A stretch of DNA of 64,000 nucleotides from Phycisphaerales bacterium (GCA_030748575.1 JASMLR010000011.1:1-64000), one strand, 5' to 3'; numbered from the stretch's first letter, positions 49,337 through 57,967 are shown. A program made the numbers and translations. The notes: generated by a model from the sequence alone, not told the origin.

Positions 49337-49454
49337 GGGCGTGCAGTGTCCTCGATTCTGGCCTGGACGCAAGCGGCTCGCAGGGCTGGCCGATTCCTGT
49401 CCTCGGAAGACCCGCCGGAAGGGCCGGCAGGCTCCGGAGTTCGTGGAGGCACCC

Positions 49455-50036
49455 ATGTATCGGATCGACAAGCGACATTTGGTTCTCGGGATTGGCTGCG
49501 TGGCCGCGGCATGTGCGGTCTGGGCGGTCTGGCCGGGCCCGGAGGCGTCCCACGCGGCGACCTCAACGGTCGGGGGTGTGTGCGTGTTGGAGCCCGAGTG
49601 CACCCAGGTGCATCTGGACGAGACCGCGCCCGATCAGTGGAGCCTGATGGTCCGCGTGCGGTGGTCGTGCCCTGACTCCCATCCCGGTGTGGCGTCGGCT
49701 GTGGGCCGGTTGCGGCTCTCATCCAAGTCCGATGCGTCTGTGGCCGTCGAACTCCCTTGCAGGGTGGACGTGCCGGTGTCCTCAGCGGCCCCCTTGCTGG
49801 CGACCGAACGCGCGGCGTGGGACGAGTCCGACCCCGGGCATCGCTGGCTCCGCGGCGCGGACCCGGCGGATATTCAGGTTTCATTTGATGCCGAGTGGTT
49901 TCGCACTGTCCGGGCGGCCGGGTCCATCTCCGGGCCGCCGCAGGATGACGCGAACCAGCGTTCGGGCAGTGGCAACATCCTTCAGGCGGGCACCGGGTTT
50001 CGAAGGGTCGACGTCCGAACGGGGCTCACACGCTGA
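49455..50036 (+). CDS. Exported or membrane-anchored protein, unknown
   Basis: 193 residues; the ATG lies five bases after GGAGG. An N-terminal hydrophobic segment (about 8-26, VLGIGCVAAACAVWAVW) acts as a signal or anchor. The rest is beta-rich with two Cys pairs (CVLEPEC, and WSC...PC) likely to form disulfides, ending in an Arg/Asp-rich tail. No family recognised. Divergent from the BamE-like lipoprotein gene with 118 bases between the starts. Its stop codon directly abuts the stop of the convergent acyltransferase gene (50036/50037). Confidence 0.65.
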   Translation: MYRIDKRHLVLGIGCVAAACAVWAVWPGPEASHAATSTVGGVCVLEPECTQVHLDETAPDQWSLMVRVRWSCPDSHPGVASAVGRLRLSSKSDASVAVELPCRVDVPVSSAAPLLATERAAWDESDPGHRWLRGADPADIQVSFDAEWFRTVRAAGSISGPPQDDANQRSGSGNILQAGTGFRRVDVRTGLTR

Positions 50037-51866
50037 CTAGTTGTCGTCGGATGCCGGCGCGAATGGCTCAAAGCCGTGATACGTGCGGAAGGCTGTCGCG
50101 ATCTCTTCCCCCAGATAGAAGTGAGCGATGCGCCGATCGACCTGCATGAAGTCGACGAGCATCAGCCCGTCAATGCAGTCGGCAAAGGTGCGGTCGACAT
50201 TGAATGGCGCCAGCAGCTTCGCCTGAAGCTTGAGGTACTGCCGGACGAGCACGGGAACCCCAACCTTCGATTGCTCGATGTCGCGTACCAGTTCGTCGAC
50301 GTCCTCGATGCCGTTGCACCCGGCGAGCAGCGCGTCGACATCCGCGCCTGGCTCCAGATTCGGAGCCCACGGCGTGCGTGAAGATACGAGCGAATCGTAT
50401 CCGGGCTGCGTTTCCGTCTGCACCAGAAAGCGGGTTATGAGGGCCTTGGACAGTTCCGAGTAGTCGTTGCTGATGCTGACGACCCCGAAGCAGTGGCGAT
50501 ACCGCCGATGTTGGGCCGCAAAGTTGGAGATGCCTCGCCAGAGCAGCATCAGCGGCTTGAAGCCTCGCTGGTACTCGGGCCGAATGAATGATCGACCGAG
50601 TTCGATGGCATCGCCCAGACCGTCCAGCATCTGTTGGTTGTATTCAAAGAGCGTGCGTGTGTAGAAGCCCTCGATGCCGCGAGCTGCGAGGATTTCGTCC
50701 GTCAGGCCAAGTCGATAGGACCCGATGACCTCACGCGTCTTCGTGTTCCAGATGAACAGGTGCCGGTAGATCTCGTCATAGGAATCCAGGTCGACGGCAT
50801 TCCCGGTTCCCTCGCCAACGGCCCGGAACGTGACCTCGCGCAGCCGTCCAATCTCCCGGAGGGTCGCCGGGATCTCTTCGGCCTTGGCGATGTACAGGTT
50901 GAGGTCGCCGCTGGACCCCAGCAGGCACGCCTCCGGAAGCGCCTCGATCTCGCGCAGCAGGTGGTCGTTGTCGGGCTGGGGTGGTGTGGTGGTGGTCATG
51001 GTCTGGGCGGGCGTCGTCGTCTGCGGTTGGGCTCGGCGGGACTCCAGCATGTAGACCCTGCTGCGAAGGTACTCGATTGCCGCCGCCCGGTCATCGAACT
51101 CACGGAGCTTGCCGGCAGAAATCGGCTCGCCAATCTCGACCCGAATCGTCCGGCCTCGCAGGCCGGCGTAGCACCGTGGAATGAGCATGGTGCGAAGTCG
51201 GCTCCAGATCAGGCCGGCGCACTGGAACAGTCGACCATTGTCACCGTGGAAGAACATGGGGATGACCGTGGCCTTCGACCGCGTCGCCAGCATGATGATG
51301 CTCGGGTTCCAGTCAGGGTCGAGCGGCTTGGACCGCGTCCAGGTCCGGTGCGAGACCACGCCTGCCGGAAAGGTTGCCAGCGCATGGCCATCCTTCAGCC
51401 AGTCCATGGCGTCTCGAAGCGGCGATGCGTTCTGCTGCCTGGCTTGCTGGCTGTCGAACGCGTTGACGCAGATGTACCGCTCGGTCAACTTCGGGAACAC
51501 CATGAGCATCTCGTTGACAAGCTGCTTGTAGTCGGGGCGAACCTGGTTGAGCAGCATGGCCTGAATCAAGCCGTCCGCCATGCCGTAGGCGTGATTGGAG
51601 ATCACGAGGACGGGGCCCTCTGCTGGAATGCGAGCGACCGCGTCTGGGTTCACGTCCCATGCGATTTGAGCCCCTTCGAGGCAACCCTGTTCGATCTTGT
51701 CTTCCGAAGCGCGGGACTCGCCAGTGGCGTAACTGTGATCCACCTGCTTGAGGCACGTGAGCCACCGAATAACCGGCCACACGATCCGAAACATCAGCAT
51801 GCGAACCGGGCCGAGTTGGGGCTCGGGGACGTACATGTGCGGCAGCAGGCTGCGTCGCGTGCTCAC
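50037..51866 (-). CDS. Two-domain acyltransferase (LPLAT + GNAT), OlsF-like
   Basis: 609 residues starting at a GTG. N-terminal half (about 60-290): a lysophospholipid acyltransferase domain with VLVISNHAYGMADG (His-x5-Asp, as in the hemolysin-like subgroup) and a FPAGVV glycerol-binding-type segment. A Thr/Pro/Gln linker (about 285-305) leads to the C-terminal half (about 310-600): a GNAT-type N-acyltransferase like OlsB/hemolysin, with GSYRLGLTDEILAARG, ELGRSFIRPEYQRG and PLMLLWRGI. This order (O-acyl then N-acyl domain) is that of OlsF, which makes ornithine lipids alone. It may thus make an aminolipid; the amino acid is not readable. Confidence 0.8.
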   Translation of the reverse strand: MSTRRSLLPHMYVPEPQLGPVRMLMFRIVWPVIRWLTCLKQVDHSYATGESRASEDKIEQGCLEGAQIAWDVNPDAVARIPAEGPVLVISNHAYGMADGLIQAMLLNQVRPDYKQLVNEMLMVFPKLTERYICVNAFDSQQARQQNASPLRDAMDWLKDGHALATFPAGVVSHRTWTRSKPLDPDWNPSIIMLATRSKATVIPMFFHGDNGRLFQCAGLIWSRLRTMLIPRCYAGLRGRTIRVEIGEPISAGKLREFDDRAAAIEYLRSRVYMLESRRAQPQTTTPAQTMTTTTPPQPDNDHLLREIEALPEACLLGSSGDLNLYIAKAEEIPATLREIGRLREVTFRAVGEGTGNAVDLDSYDEIYRHLFIWNTKTREVIGSYRLGLTDEILAARGIEGFYTRTLFEYNQQMLDGLGDAIELGRSFIRPEYQRGFKPLMLLWRGISNFAAQHRRYRHCFGVVSISNDYSELSKALITRFLVQTETQPGYDSLVSSRTPWAPNLEPGADVDALLAGCNGIEDVDELVRDIEQSKVGVPVLVRQYLKLQAKLLAPFNVDRTFADCIDGLMLVDFMQVDRRIAHFYLGEEIATAFRTYHGFEPFAPASDDN

Positions 51867-51958
51867 GGGGGGGTCTCGCTCCTGAGGAGTTCGTTCGTCA
51901 TGCTGACAGTAGCAGGCCGCTCGACGCCACCGTGCTGCGGCGGTATCCTGCCCCGACT

Positions 51959-52087
51959 ATGTTCATGACCCTGCTCGTCAACATCCTGTGGATGCTCTTC
52001 ATGCTTCTCTTCTGCGTCCTGTGCTTCGCGAGTGCTCGCGGGTACCGGAGCGAACTGGAGGCAGCCTCGGTTCCCGACGCGGAGTGA
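51959..52087 (+). CDS. Small single-pass membrane protein, unknown
   Basis: 42-residue frame: MFMTLLVNILWMLFMLLFCVLC-type hydrophobic start (about 2-23), then a polar tail with Arg/Glu (SARGYRSELEA). Codons are strongly GC-ending like neighbouring genes, and the one-helix topology is coherent. No ribosome site is evident before the ATG and there is no known family, so it could also be a chance frame. It lies between the divergent acyltransferase gene and the convergent DUF669 gene, in a stretch otherwise empty of genes (51867-52175). Confidence 0.42.
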   Translation: MFMTLLVNILWMLFMLLFCVLCFASARGYRSELEAASVPDAE

Positions 52088-52175
52088 TCCGGCGCCGCAG
52101 TGATCTTCGGATCGCTGGTGAGGTGATGTTCCTGGGGGCACCCAAGCCGCCCGTCTGCCAGCAGCGGCGTCAACT

Positions 52176-52646
52176 TCAGAATGGAATGTCCTGATCGCTG
52201 ACCGGCATCGGTTCAGCGGGTGGCTCAGCCGCGGTCTCCCCGGGGTTGGTGGCGATGCCTCTGGGCTCAGCATCGGCCGGCCGATACTCCTGAATGCTGT
52301 TGCGGTCGCTGAAGCCATCCCGCCCCTCTTCGATGATGACGGTGGCCCTGGCACGGCGGCCCACGCACTCCTCGGCGGTCAATCGGCCTCGCTCAAACTG
52401 TTTCTGCAGCCCGGTGGCCTCGCAGAACATCTTGATCTTGAACACGGCGGCCTGCACCGAGACGAGGTAGTCCCACACTCTGGCGTCGTATCCATCCGGG
52501 TGTTTGGCTTGAAGCGTCAGGGCGATCATCTGGTTGCCCTTCTGGCTCGACCGCTCCTCGGCTTCAATGACCTCGATGTCGTACTCGCCCGCCGGGAGCA
52601 GTTCAAGCCCGCTTCGCTGGCTTCCGTCTGATGGGTTGAATTCCAT
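52176..52646 (-). CDS. DUF669-like protein with SSB-like acidic tail
   Basis: 156 residues. The N-terminal about 115 residues match the DUF669 pattern: LLPAGEYDIEVIEAEERSSQKGNQMIALTLQ, VWDYLVSVQAAVFKIKMFCEATGL and VGRRARATVIIEE. DUF669 proteins are mostly phage proteins thought to bind single-stranded DNA. A Pro/Ala/Glu linker follows and the last residues are SDQDIPF, nearly the DDDIPF tip by which SSB proteins dock repair and replication enzymes. It is therefore probably a single-strand DNA-binding protein. No phage genes surround it, so it looks domesticated. Divergent from the GT4 gene; no clear ribosome site. Confidence 0.7.
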   Translation of the reverse strand: MEFNPSDGSQRSGLELLPAGEYDIEVIEAEERSSQKGNQMIALTLQAKHPDGYDARVWDYLVSVQAAVFKIKMFCEATGLQKQFERGRLTAEECVGRRARATVIIEEGRDGFSDRNSIQEYRPADAEPRGIATNPGETAAEPPAEPMPVSDQDIPF

Positions 52647-52723
52647 GTCGTCGATGGTATCACCGGGCCCTCACGCCGGGCCGCCGTGATGCGGTTTCGC
52701 CGGGGGTTGTATCCTCGGGTGGC

Positions 52724-53875
52724 ATGCGGATCGTCGAGTACATCGAGCATGTCGATTTCGCCATCGGCGGGCCGCCCCGCGCGGTGGTCGATCTGGTGGG
52801 CGTGCTGCATCGCCGGGGCCACGAGGTCACGCTCGCGACGACCACCACCAGGGACGTGCCGGCCGCGTGGATGGCCGGCGACGGGCCTGAGGTGCTGGTG
52901 CTCCCCAAGCCGTCCAGACCCGGCGGTTTTTTCGCGCAGCGTCAGTTGGGCGACCTCGCCGAGGCGCTCGAGGCAGCGGACGTTCTTCAACTTCACGGCG
53001 TCTGGGAGCGGACCAATGTCGGCGTCTCCAACCTCGCGAGGCGTCTGGGCGTGCCCTGGGTGGTCACGCTTCGAGGCATGTTGGACGATTGGAACATGAC
53101 CCAGCGGGGGTTCAAGAAGCGGATGTATCTGGCGGCCGGAGGCCGCCGCGTGCTGGAGGACGCGGCGTTCGTGCAGTGCACGGCGGAGGGCGAGCGTGAG
53201 CAGTCACACAAGTGGTTCCCCCGCGGCACGCCACGTGTGATTCCAAACCTGATGGATCTGGACGACTTCACCTCGCTCCGCGGCCCGGCGCTGGCCCACG
53301 CGCGTTGGCCCATGCTGGCCGAGGAGGGGCCGCACCTGCTCTTTCTCAGCCGACTCCACGTCAAGAAGGGCATCGAACATCTGCTGGACGCGATGCCCAG
53401 GCTTGTGGAGGTGTACCCGAATCTCCAGGTCTTCATTGTGGGCCCGGGCGAGCCGGGATACGTCGAGTCGCTCAAGCAGCGATCTCGGGACACCGGCGTC
53501 GAAGCCCGCACCCACTTCACCGGGCAGGTGGGCGGAGAGGAGAAGTGGTCGCTCTTTGAGTCGTGCGACCTCTTTGTGCTGCCCAGTAGCCAGGAGAACT
53601 TCGGGTTTGTGCAGTTCGAGGCGCTGGCCTGCGCGACGCCGGTCATGACAACCGTGCTCGTGGACACCTGGAAGGAAGTGGTTGCCAGCGGCGGGGGGAT
53701 TGCGGTTGAGCAGTCGGCCGATGCAATCGTCGAGGCGTTGACGCCGCTGCTTGCTGATCGTGAGGCGCTTGCTGCCATGGGTGCGGCGGGCCGGGCCTGG
53801 ATGTTTGAGCACATGTCGGTGGACCACATTGCCGGGCAACTGGAGGCGATGTACCACGATGCAGCCGGCACCTAG
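52724..53875 (+). CDS. GT4-family glycosyltransferase
   Basis: 383 residues, GT-B fold. The N-terminus MRIVEYIEHVDFAIGGPPRAVVDL has the GT4 Gly-rich turn (GGPPRAV). The donor domain begins LLFLSRLHVKKGIEHLLDA (about 203) and carries QENFGFVQFE, the E-x7-E motif of nucleotide-sugar binding. FVLPSSQ just before it is also typical. It transfers a sugar to an unknown acceptor, probably lipid-linked or cell-surface. The MFS transporter gene begins inside its last 17 bases, so the two are translated together, which is unusual for GT4 enzymes. It is not close in sequence to the GT4 at 5819. Confidence 0.9.
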   Translation: MRIVEYIEHVDFAIGGPPRAVVDLVGVLHRRGHEVTLATTTTRDVPAAWMAGDGPEVLVLPKPSRPGGFFAQRQLGDLAEALEAADVLQLHGVWERTNVGVSNLARRLGVPWVVTLRGMLDDWNMTQRGFKKRMYLAAGGRRVLEDAAFVQCTAEGEREQSHKWFPRGTPRVIPNLMDLDDFTSLRGPALAHARWPMLAEEGPHLLFLSRLHVKKGIEHLLDAMPRLVEVYPNLQVFIVGPGEPGYVESLKQRSRDTGVEARTHFTGQVGGEEKWSLFESCDLFVLPSSQENFGFVQFEALACATPVMTTVLVDTWKEVVASGGGIAVEQSADAIVEALTPLLADREALAAMGAAGRAWMFEHMSVDHIAGQLEAMYHDAAGT

Positions 53876-55169
53876 GCGTCCCTGGACGCTCACGGATCGG
53901 CCGGGCTGGAGGCTGCTGGCGCTCTGCGGCCTGTACTTTGCGCAGGGACTTCCGTACGGGTTCATGTTCATCACGCTCTCGGCGGTGCTTGCTGATGCCG
54001 AGTGGACGCCTGGTGAGATTGGCTCGCTGCTGGCGATGGCCACGCTTCCGTGGGCTTTCAAGTGGGCAGCCGGGCCGGTCATTGACAGGTTCGGCATGGC
54101 GGCGATGGGTCGGCGGCGACCCTGGATTCTCCTGGCCGAGGCCGGCATGGTGGTGTCATTGATCCTGCTTGCGCTCGGCCCCGATCCCTTGCATCATGAT
54201 CGGTGGCTTGCCTGGGCGCTGCTGGCGATGAGCGCCTGCTCGGCGCTGCAGGATGTCGCCGTCGATGCGCTGGCTGTGGATCTGCTGCGGGAGGATGAAC
54301 GCGGCCGCGTCAACGGGTTCATGTATGGAAGTTCCTACATGGGCAACGCGCTCGGGGGTGCCGGCATGGGCACCGTGGTCGCGATGTTCGATCTGCGTAT
54401 CGGATTCCTCGTTATCGCGGTCGTCGTGTCACTGGTGATGCTTCTCCCGCTGTTTCTGCGAGAGCGGAAGGGCGAGCGTCTGCTGCCCTGGACAGCCGGG
54501 GAAGCCGTGCCGGGCGCGCCCGTCCCTGCGAAGTCGATGCGGATTGTCCTGTGGCGGCTGGGCCGCGCGTTCTCGCTCCGCTCCACGATCGCGCTGGCGG
54601 TGGTTGCGCTGCTTGTCAGCATTCCCGGTGGCTTCCTGACCGGATTCTCGAACGTGCTCATTGTTGAGGAACTTGGGTGGGGCTCAGAGAAACTCGCAAC
54701 CTGGACGGGCATCGCCACGTGGGCAGGTCTCGCCGGGTCGATTCTGGGCGGTCTGCTCGCAGACCAGATCGGGCCGCGCAGGCTGATACTCCTGACGGGG
54801 TGCGGCTTGTCGCTGAGTTATCTCCTGTTCGCTGACGCGCCAGGGCTCTGGTCATCAGACGTGTTCATCGTCGGGCTCATGGTCTTTGACGCGCTGGTCT
54901 CGGGCGCCTTGTTCGTGTCGATCTTCTCGTTGTGTATGAAGGTGTCCTGGCCGCTTGTGGCAGCAACACAGTTCACCGCGTACATGGCCATGCTCAACCT
55001 GTCCCGAACCATGGGGCAGTGGTTGACCGCCCAACTCGAAGGGGCGGTTTCGTATCAGGGTGCCTATGCGCTGGCGGCGGCGATGCAACTGGCACCGCTG
55101 GCCGTTCTGCTCATCATTGACAGTGGTCAGGCCCGCCGCGTGCTGGGCGGAGATGCGCCGTCACGATGA
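53859..55169 (+). CDS. AmpG-like MFS transporter
   Basis: 436 residues with about 12 transmembrane helices. Early FAQGLPYGFMFITLSAVLADAEWTPGEIGSL and later MGRRRPWILLAEAG and ALQDVAVDALAVDLL follow the AmpG/PAT branch of the major facilitator superfamily (acetyl-CoA or muropeptide permeases). AmpG proteins import anhydro-muropeptides for cell-wall recycling. Planctomycetes have unusual walls, so the cargo is not certain. The ATG at 53859 overlaps the GT4 gene by 17 bases; a GGAGG lies 12 bases upstream. Its 3' end overlaps the convergent gene by nine bases. Confidence 0.82.
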   Translation: MQPAPRRPWTLTDRPGWRLLALCGLYFAQGLPYGFMFITLSAVLADAEWTPGEIGSLLAMATLPWAFKWAAGPVIDRFGMAAMGRRRPWILLAEAGMVVSLILLALGPDPLHHDRWLAWALLAMSACSALQDVAVDALAVDLLREDERGRVNGFMYGSSYMGNALGGAGMGTVVAMFDLRIGFLVIAVVVSLVMLLPLFLRERKGERLLPWTAGEAVPGAPVPAKSMRIVLWRLGRAFSLRSTIALAVVALLVSIPGGFLTGFSNVLIVEELGWGSEKLATWTGIATWAGLAGSILGGLLADQIGPRRLILLTGCGLSLSYLLFADAPGLWSSDVFIVGLMVFDALVSGALFVSIFSLCMKVSWPLVAATQFTAYMAMLNLSRTMGQWLTAQLEGAVSYQGAYALAAAMQLAPLAVLLIIDSGQARRVLGGDAPSR

Positions 55170-55883
55170 GCCTTCACGCATCCGGTCGAGGCTCTCGGGG
55201 AATGGGAACGTTGCAAACGCGCCGGTCGGCGCCTTGTGCCACATAGGAAGCGAGGGATAGACATCGCCCCGATAGCCGGCGTTGTACATGCTTCGCAGCA
55301 CCAGCTCAAACGGCGGCTCCTGTCCATCGTCTCCAACGAGCCTGTTGGATGTCGCGCCGAGGAAGGACACGCTCGCGACGGGCTGGCGGTCGTGGCGGCC
55401 CTTGAGCATCTTGGTGACGGTCCGGAAGCCTCGCTCAAAGTCGTCGAGCGTGAAGCAGTCCTTGCCACGCGGTCGGAGAATCGCAAACAGGAGCAGACTG
55501 TCCAGATCGAACTTGAGCACGTAGGGCTCCCGGTCGCCGCGGCCATGAAGCGACGCCGACTCCTGAAACACGCGGGCGTAGGACGTCGCCGACTCCACCG
55601 TCCATTGGCTGGTCGTGACCATTTCCAGGAGCGTTCCGATAATGCCGTGCGAGTTGTCGGTGTCGTTGATGCCGCAGATGACGGTCCGATATCGTCCGGC
55701 CAGAACGTCTCTGAGGAGGCTTTGTCCCCACTGAATGCGAATCTCGCCACCGCCCACCGTCGAATCACGCGGATCGCCCGATGGCAGAATGATGATGCGG
55801 TCGCTCCGGCGGTCTGCTTCCATGAGGCGATCACCATCGCCTGCGTACAGGCGGGGGCGCTGCGTCTGTGTCGATGTGGACAT
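55161..55883 (-). CDS. Conserved-looking cytoplasmic protein, unknown
   Basis: 240 residues, ATG seven bases after GGAG. Mixed alpha/beta composition, no signal peptide or membrane helix. Segments that look structured include IIILPSGDPRDSTVGGGEIRIQWG, TVICGINDTDNSHGIIGTLLEMV and YVLKFDLDSLLLFAILRPRGKDCFTLDDFERGFRTV. I recognise no family. IND-TDN-SHG could be a metal- or phosphate-binding loop, which is a guess. Single-gene unit, convergent with the MFS transporter (nine-base overlap) and divergent from the PqiA-like gene. Confidence 0.65.
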   Translation of the reverse strand: MSTSTQTQRPRLYAGDGDRLMEADRRSDRIIILPSGDPRDSTVGGGEIRIQWGQSLLRDVLAGRYRTVICGINDTDNSHGIIGTLLEMVTTSQWTVESATSYARVFQESASLHGRGDREPYVLKFDLDSLLLFAILRPRGKDCFTLDDFERGFRTVTKMLKGRHDRQPVASVSFLGATSNRLVGDDGQEPPFELVLRSMYNAGYRGDVYPSLPMWHKAPTGAFATFPFPESLDRMREGSS

Positions 55884-56057
55884 GAGCGGTCTCCAAGCGG
55901 GCGGCTGGTGAGGGTGCGACAGCGAACGCCGCGATCCGCTCAGGATACCGCCGGGCCGCTCTCGCGGGGATTCTTACGCGGTGCAGCGAAACCAGTGTGC
56001 CTGAGAGCGAATCGTGGGATACCTTGACCACACAGAGCGGCGGCAGGAGAGGGTGGT

Positions 56058-57212
56058 TTGAGCCGAGCGAGCACAGCAACTGAGGGCAAAGTGGCACTGG
56101 TCGATCCAAGCCAGATGCGATTCTCGTTCATGGCGGCGATCCCGCTGTGGGCGCGAGTGGTTGTGCCGACGTTGATTCTGGTCTCGACCGTCCTCAACGT
56201 CATTGCACTCCTGCCCGGTGTTCCCTTTCTTGAGATCGACTCGGTCATTCTGAGCAGTCTCGCCGGGCCGTACTCAATTCTGCATGTCGTGCAGTTGCTG
56301 TGGGACCACAAGCTGTACCCGCTCGTCGTGCTTGTGGTCGGTTTCTCCATCCTCTTTCCCCCAATCAAACTCATACTCGCATCGGTCAGCCTGGTCGCGC
56401 CGATGACGAGCGTCGGCCGCGAGCGGATGCTCTCGGTTCTGGGCCATCTGGGACGGTGGAGCCTGCTCGACGTCTTTGTGTCACTGCTCATCCTGCTGGT
56501 GCTGAGCGATCAGGGGTTCGTCGGCGTCCAGGTGCATTTCGGGCTGTATTGCTTTCTTGGCGCCATCATTCTGAGCATGACTGCCGGCGTCATCCTTCAC
56601 GAGATGTGTCGCCGATCCGTGCCCGACAAACACCTGCCTCAGGAACATCGACGGCCGCTCATCATGCTGGCCGGATGGCAGGGGGCGGTCGCAACCGTCC
56701 TGGCGATTGGCGCAACTGCGGTGATCGTGTTCGCCTTTACCGAGCCGATGTTCCAGATCAATCAGTTTGGCATGCGGAGCAACACCTGGTCCCTTTGGGA
56801 AGGCATTTCGTTTCTGTTCACGGACGACCTGCAGATCTTCGCGGTCGTCATGCTGCTGTTCCTCGTCGTCTACCCGGTTGCCGTGCTTGCGATCCTGATT
56901 TTCACCCTGTACACACCGCTACCTCGACGCTGGCGGCGCAGGTTCTATCTGCTCATGCGATACACGGCAGAGTGGAGCATGCTGGATGTCTTCTCGCTCG
57001 CCATGGTGCTGTATCTGTCGGAGCAGACCAATTTCGTGCCGCTTGAAATCAAGCACGGGACGTGGTTTCTCTTCGGCGCCGTAGCGATCTACACCGTGGC
57101 CATTCTGTGGGCGGAGATGGTCATGCGACGCGCCATCACTCGCCGCGAGGCGGCGGGCACGCTCGGGTTCCGCATGCCAGCCAGATTCATGCGTCCGGGC
57201 ATTCGGCGGTGA
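56058..57212 (+). CDS. PqiA-like paraquat-inducible membrane protein, two repeats
   Basis: 384 residues, starting at a TTG five bases after AGGAGAGG; a downstream ATG (MRFSFMAA) is an alternative. Two similar halves, each with four transmembrane helices and the family's signature: GRWSLLDVFVSLLIL in the first, AEWSMLDVFSLAMVL in the second (W-S-M/L-L-D-V-F). PqiA proteins work with MCE-type PqiB/LetB lipid tunnels in envelope lipid transport; no MCE gene is adjacent here. The zinc-ribbon Cys of classic PqiA N-termini are absent. Its stop overlaps the start of the uracil-DNA glycosylase gene (GTGA). Confidence 0.83.
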   Translation: MSRASTATEGKVALVDPSQMRFSFMAAIPLWARVVVPTLILVSTVLNVIALLPGVPFLEIDSVILSSLAGPYSILHVVQLLWDHKLYPLVVLVVGFSILFPPIKLILASVSLVAPMTSVGRERMLSVLGHLGRWSLLDVFVSLLILLVLSDQGFVGVQVHFGLYCFLGAIILSMTAGVILHEMCRRSVPDKHLPQEHRRPLIMLAGWQGAVATVLAIGATAVIVFAFTEPMFQINQFGMRSNTWSLWEGISFLFTDDLQIFAVVMLLFLVVYPVAVLAILIFTLYTPLPRRWRRRFYLLMRYTAEWSMLDVFSLAMVLYLSEQTNFVPLEIKHGTWFLFGAVAIYTVAILWAEMVMRRAITRREAAGTLGFRMPARFMRPGIRR

Positions 57213-57967
57213 CGGTTGCTGCCGAACTCGGTCGCGTCTCCCGCTCGCTCTCGGCGGCCTTATCCGGTGTGCAGCCTGCCGCCCCGGTCACGCACGTGCT
57301 GGACCCGACGGTGTATGCGCGGCGGTCCCATGAGGCCTTCCTTCAGGCTGCCGAGCGGCCGATCGAGGCGCTCCTTCTCGGCATGAATCCTGGTCCATGG
57401 GGTATGGCCCAGACGGGCGTGCCCTTCGGTGAAGTTCAACATGTCCGGAGCTTTCTTGGCATTGACGAGCCGGTCGAGCAACCTGAAGGCGCCCATCCCA
57501 AGCGACCGATCAGCGGCTTTGACTGTCCGCGGAGCGAAGTGAGCGGCAGGCGGCTGTGGGGATGGGTGTCCGATCGCTTCGGAACGGCGGGGGCCTTCTT
57601 TGAGCGGTTCTTCGTCTGGAACTGGTGCCCGCTTGTGTTTCTGGAGGCGTCGGGTCGCAACCGGACGCCTGACAAACTCGATGCGGAGGCGCGTGCCGTG
57701 ATTGAGCCGGCATGCGACGAGGCCGTGCGGCGTGTCGTCGCGGCGCTCGAGCCCAGCATGGTGATCGGCGTGGGGGCCTTTGCGCGAGCCCGCGCGTCCA
57801 AGGCGCTCAGCGGTCTGGACCTTCCTGTTCACCAGATTCTGCATCCCAGTCCAGCGAGCCCTGCTGCGAATCGAGGGTGGGCGCCGCAGATCGAGCGGCA
57901 GTTGGACGCCATTGGCGTGGACCTTCCCGCGGATGACCAGGCGGCCATCTCAGCCAGAGAGGATTAG
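57209..57967 (+). CDS. SMUG1-type uracil-DNA glycosylase
   Basis: 252 residues, starting at a GTG whose last three bases overlap the PqiA-like stop. Motif 1 is GMNPGPWGMAQTGVPFGEV, nearly identical to the SMUG1 active-site segment (with the catalytic Asn and the Pro-Phe-Gly turn). Motif 2 is HPSPASPAAN, the DNA-intercalation loop with its catalytic His. Such enzymes remove uracil and oxidised pyrimidines such as hydroxymethyluracil from single- and double-stranded DNA. SMUG1 is best known from animals but occurs in some bacteria. The coupling to a membrane protein gene has no clear functional reason. 3' end overlaps the convergent MFS gene by four bases. Confidence 0.92.
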   Translation: MTVAAELGRVSRSLSAALSGVQPAAPVTHVLDPTVYARRSHEAFLQAAERPIEALLLGMNPGPWGMAQTGVPFGEVQHVRSFLGIDEPVEQPEGAHPKRPISGFDCPRSEVSGRRLWGWVSDRFGTAGAFFERFFVWNWCPLVFLEASGRNRTPDKLDAEARAVIEPACDEAVRRVVAALEPSMVIGVGAFARARASKALSGLDLPVHQILHPSPASPAANRGWAPQIERQLDAIGVDLPADDQAAISARED

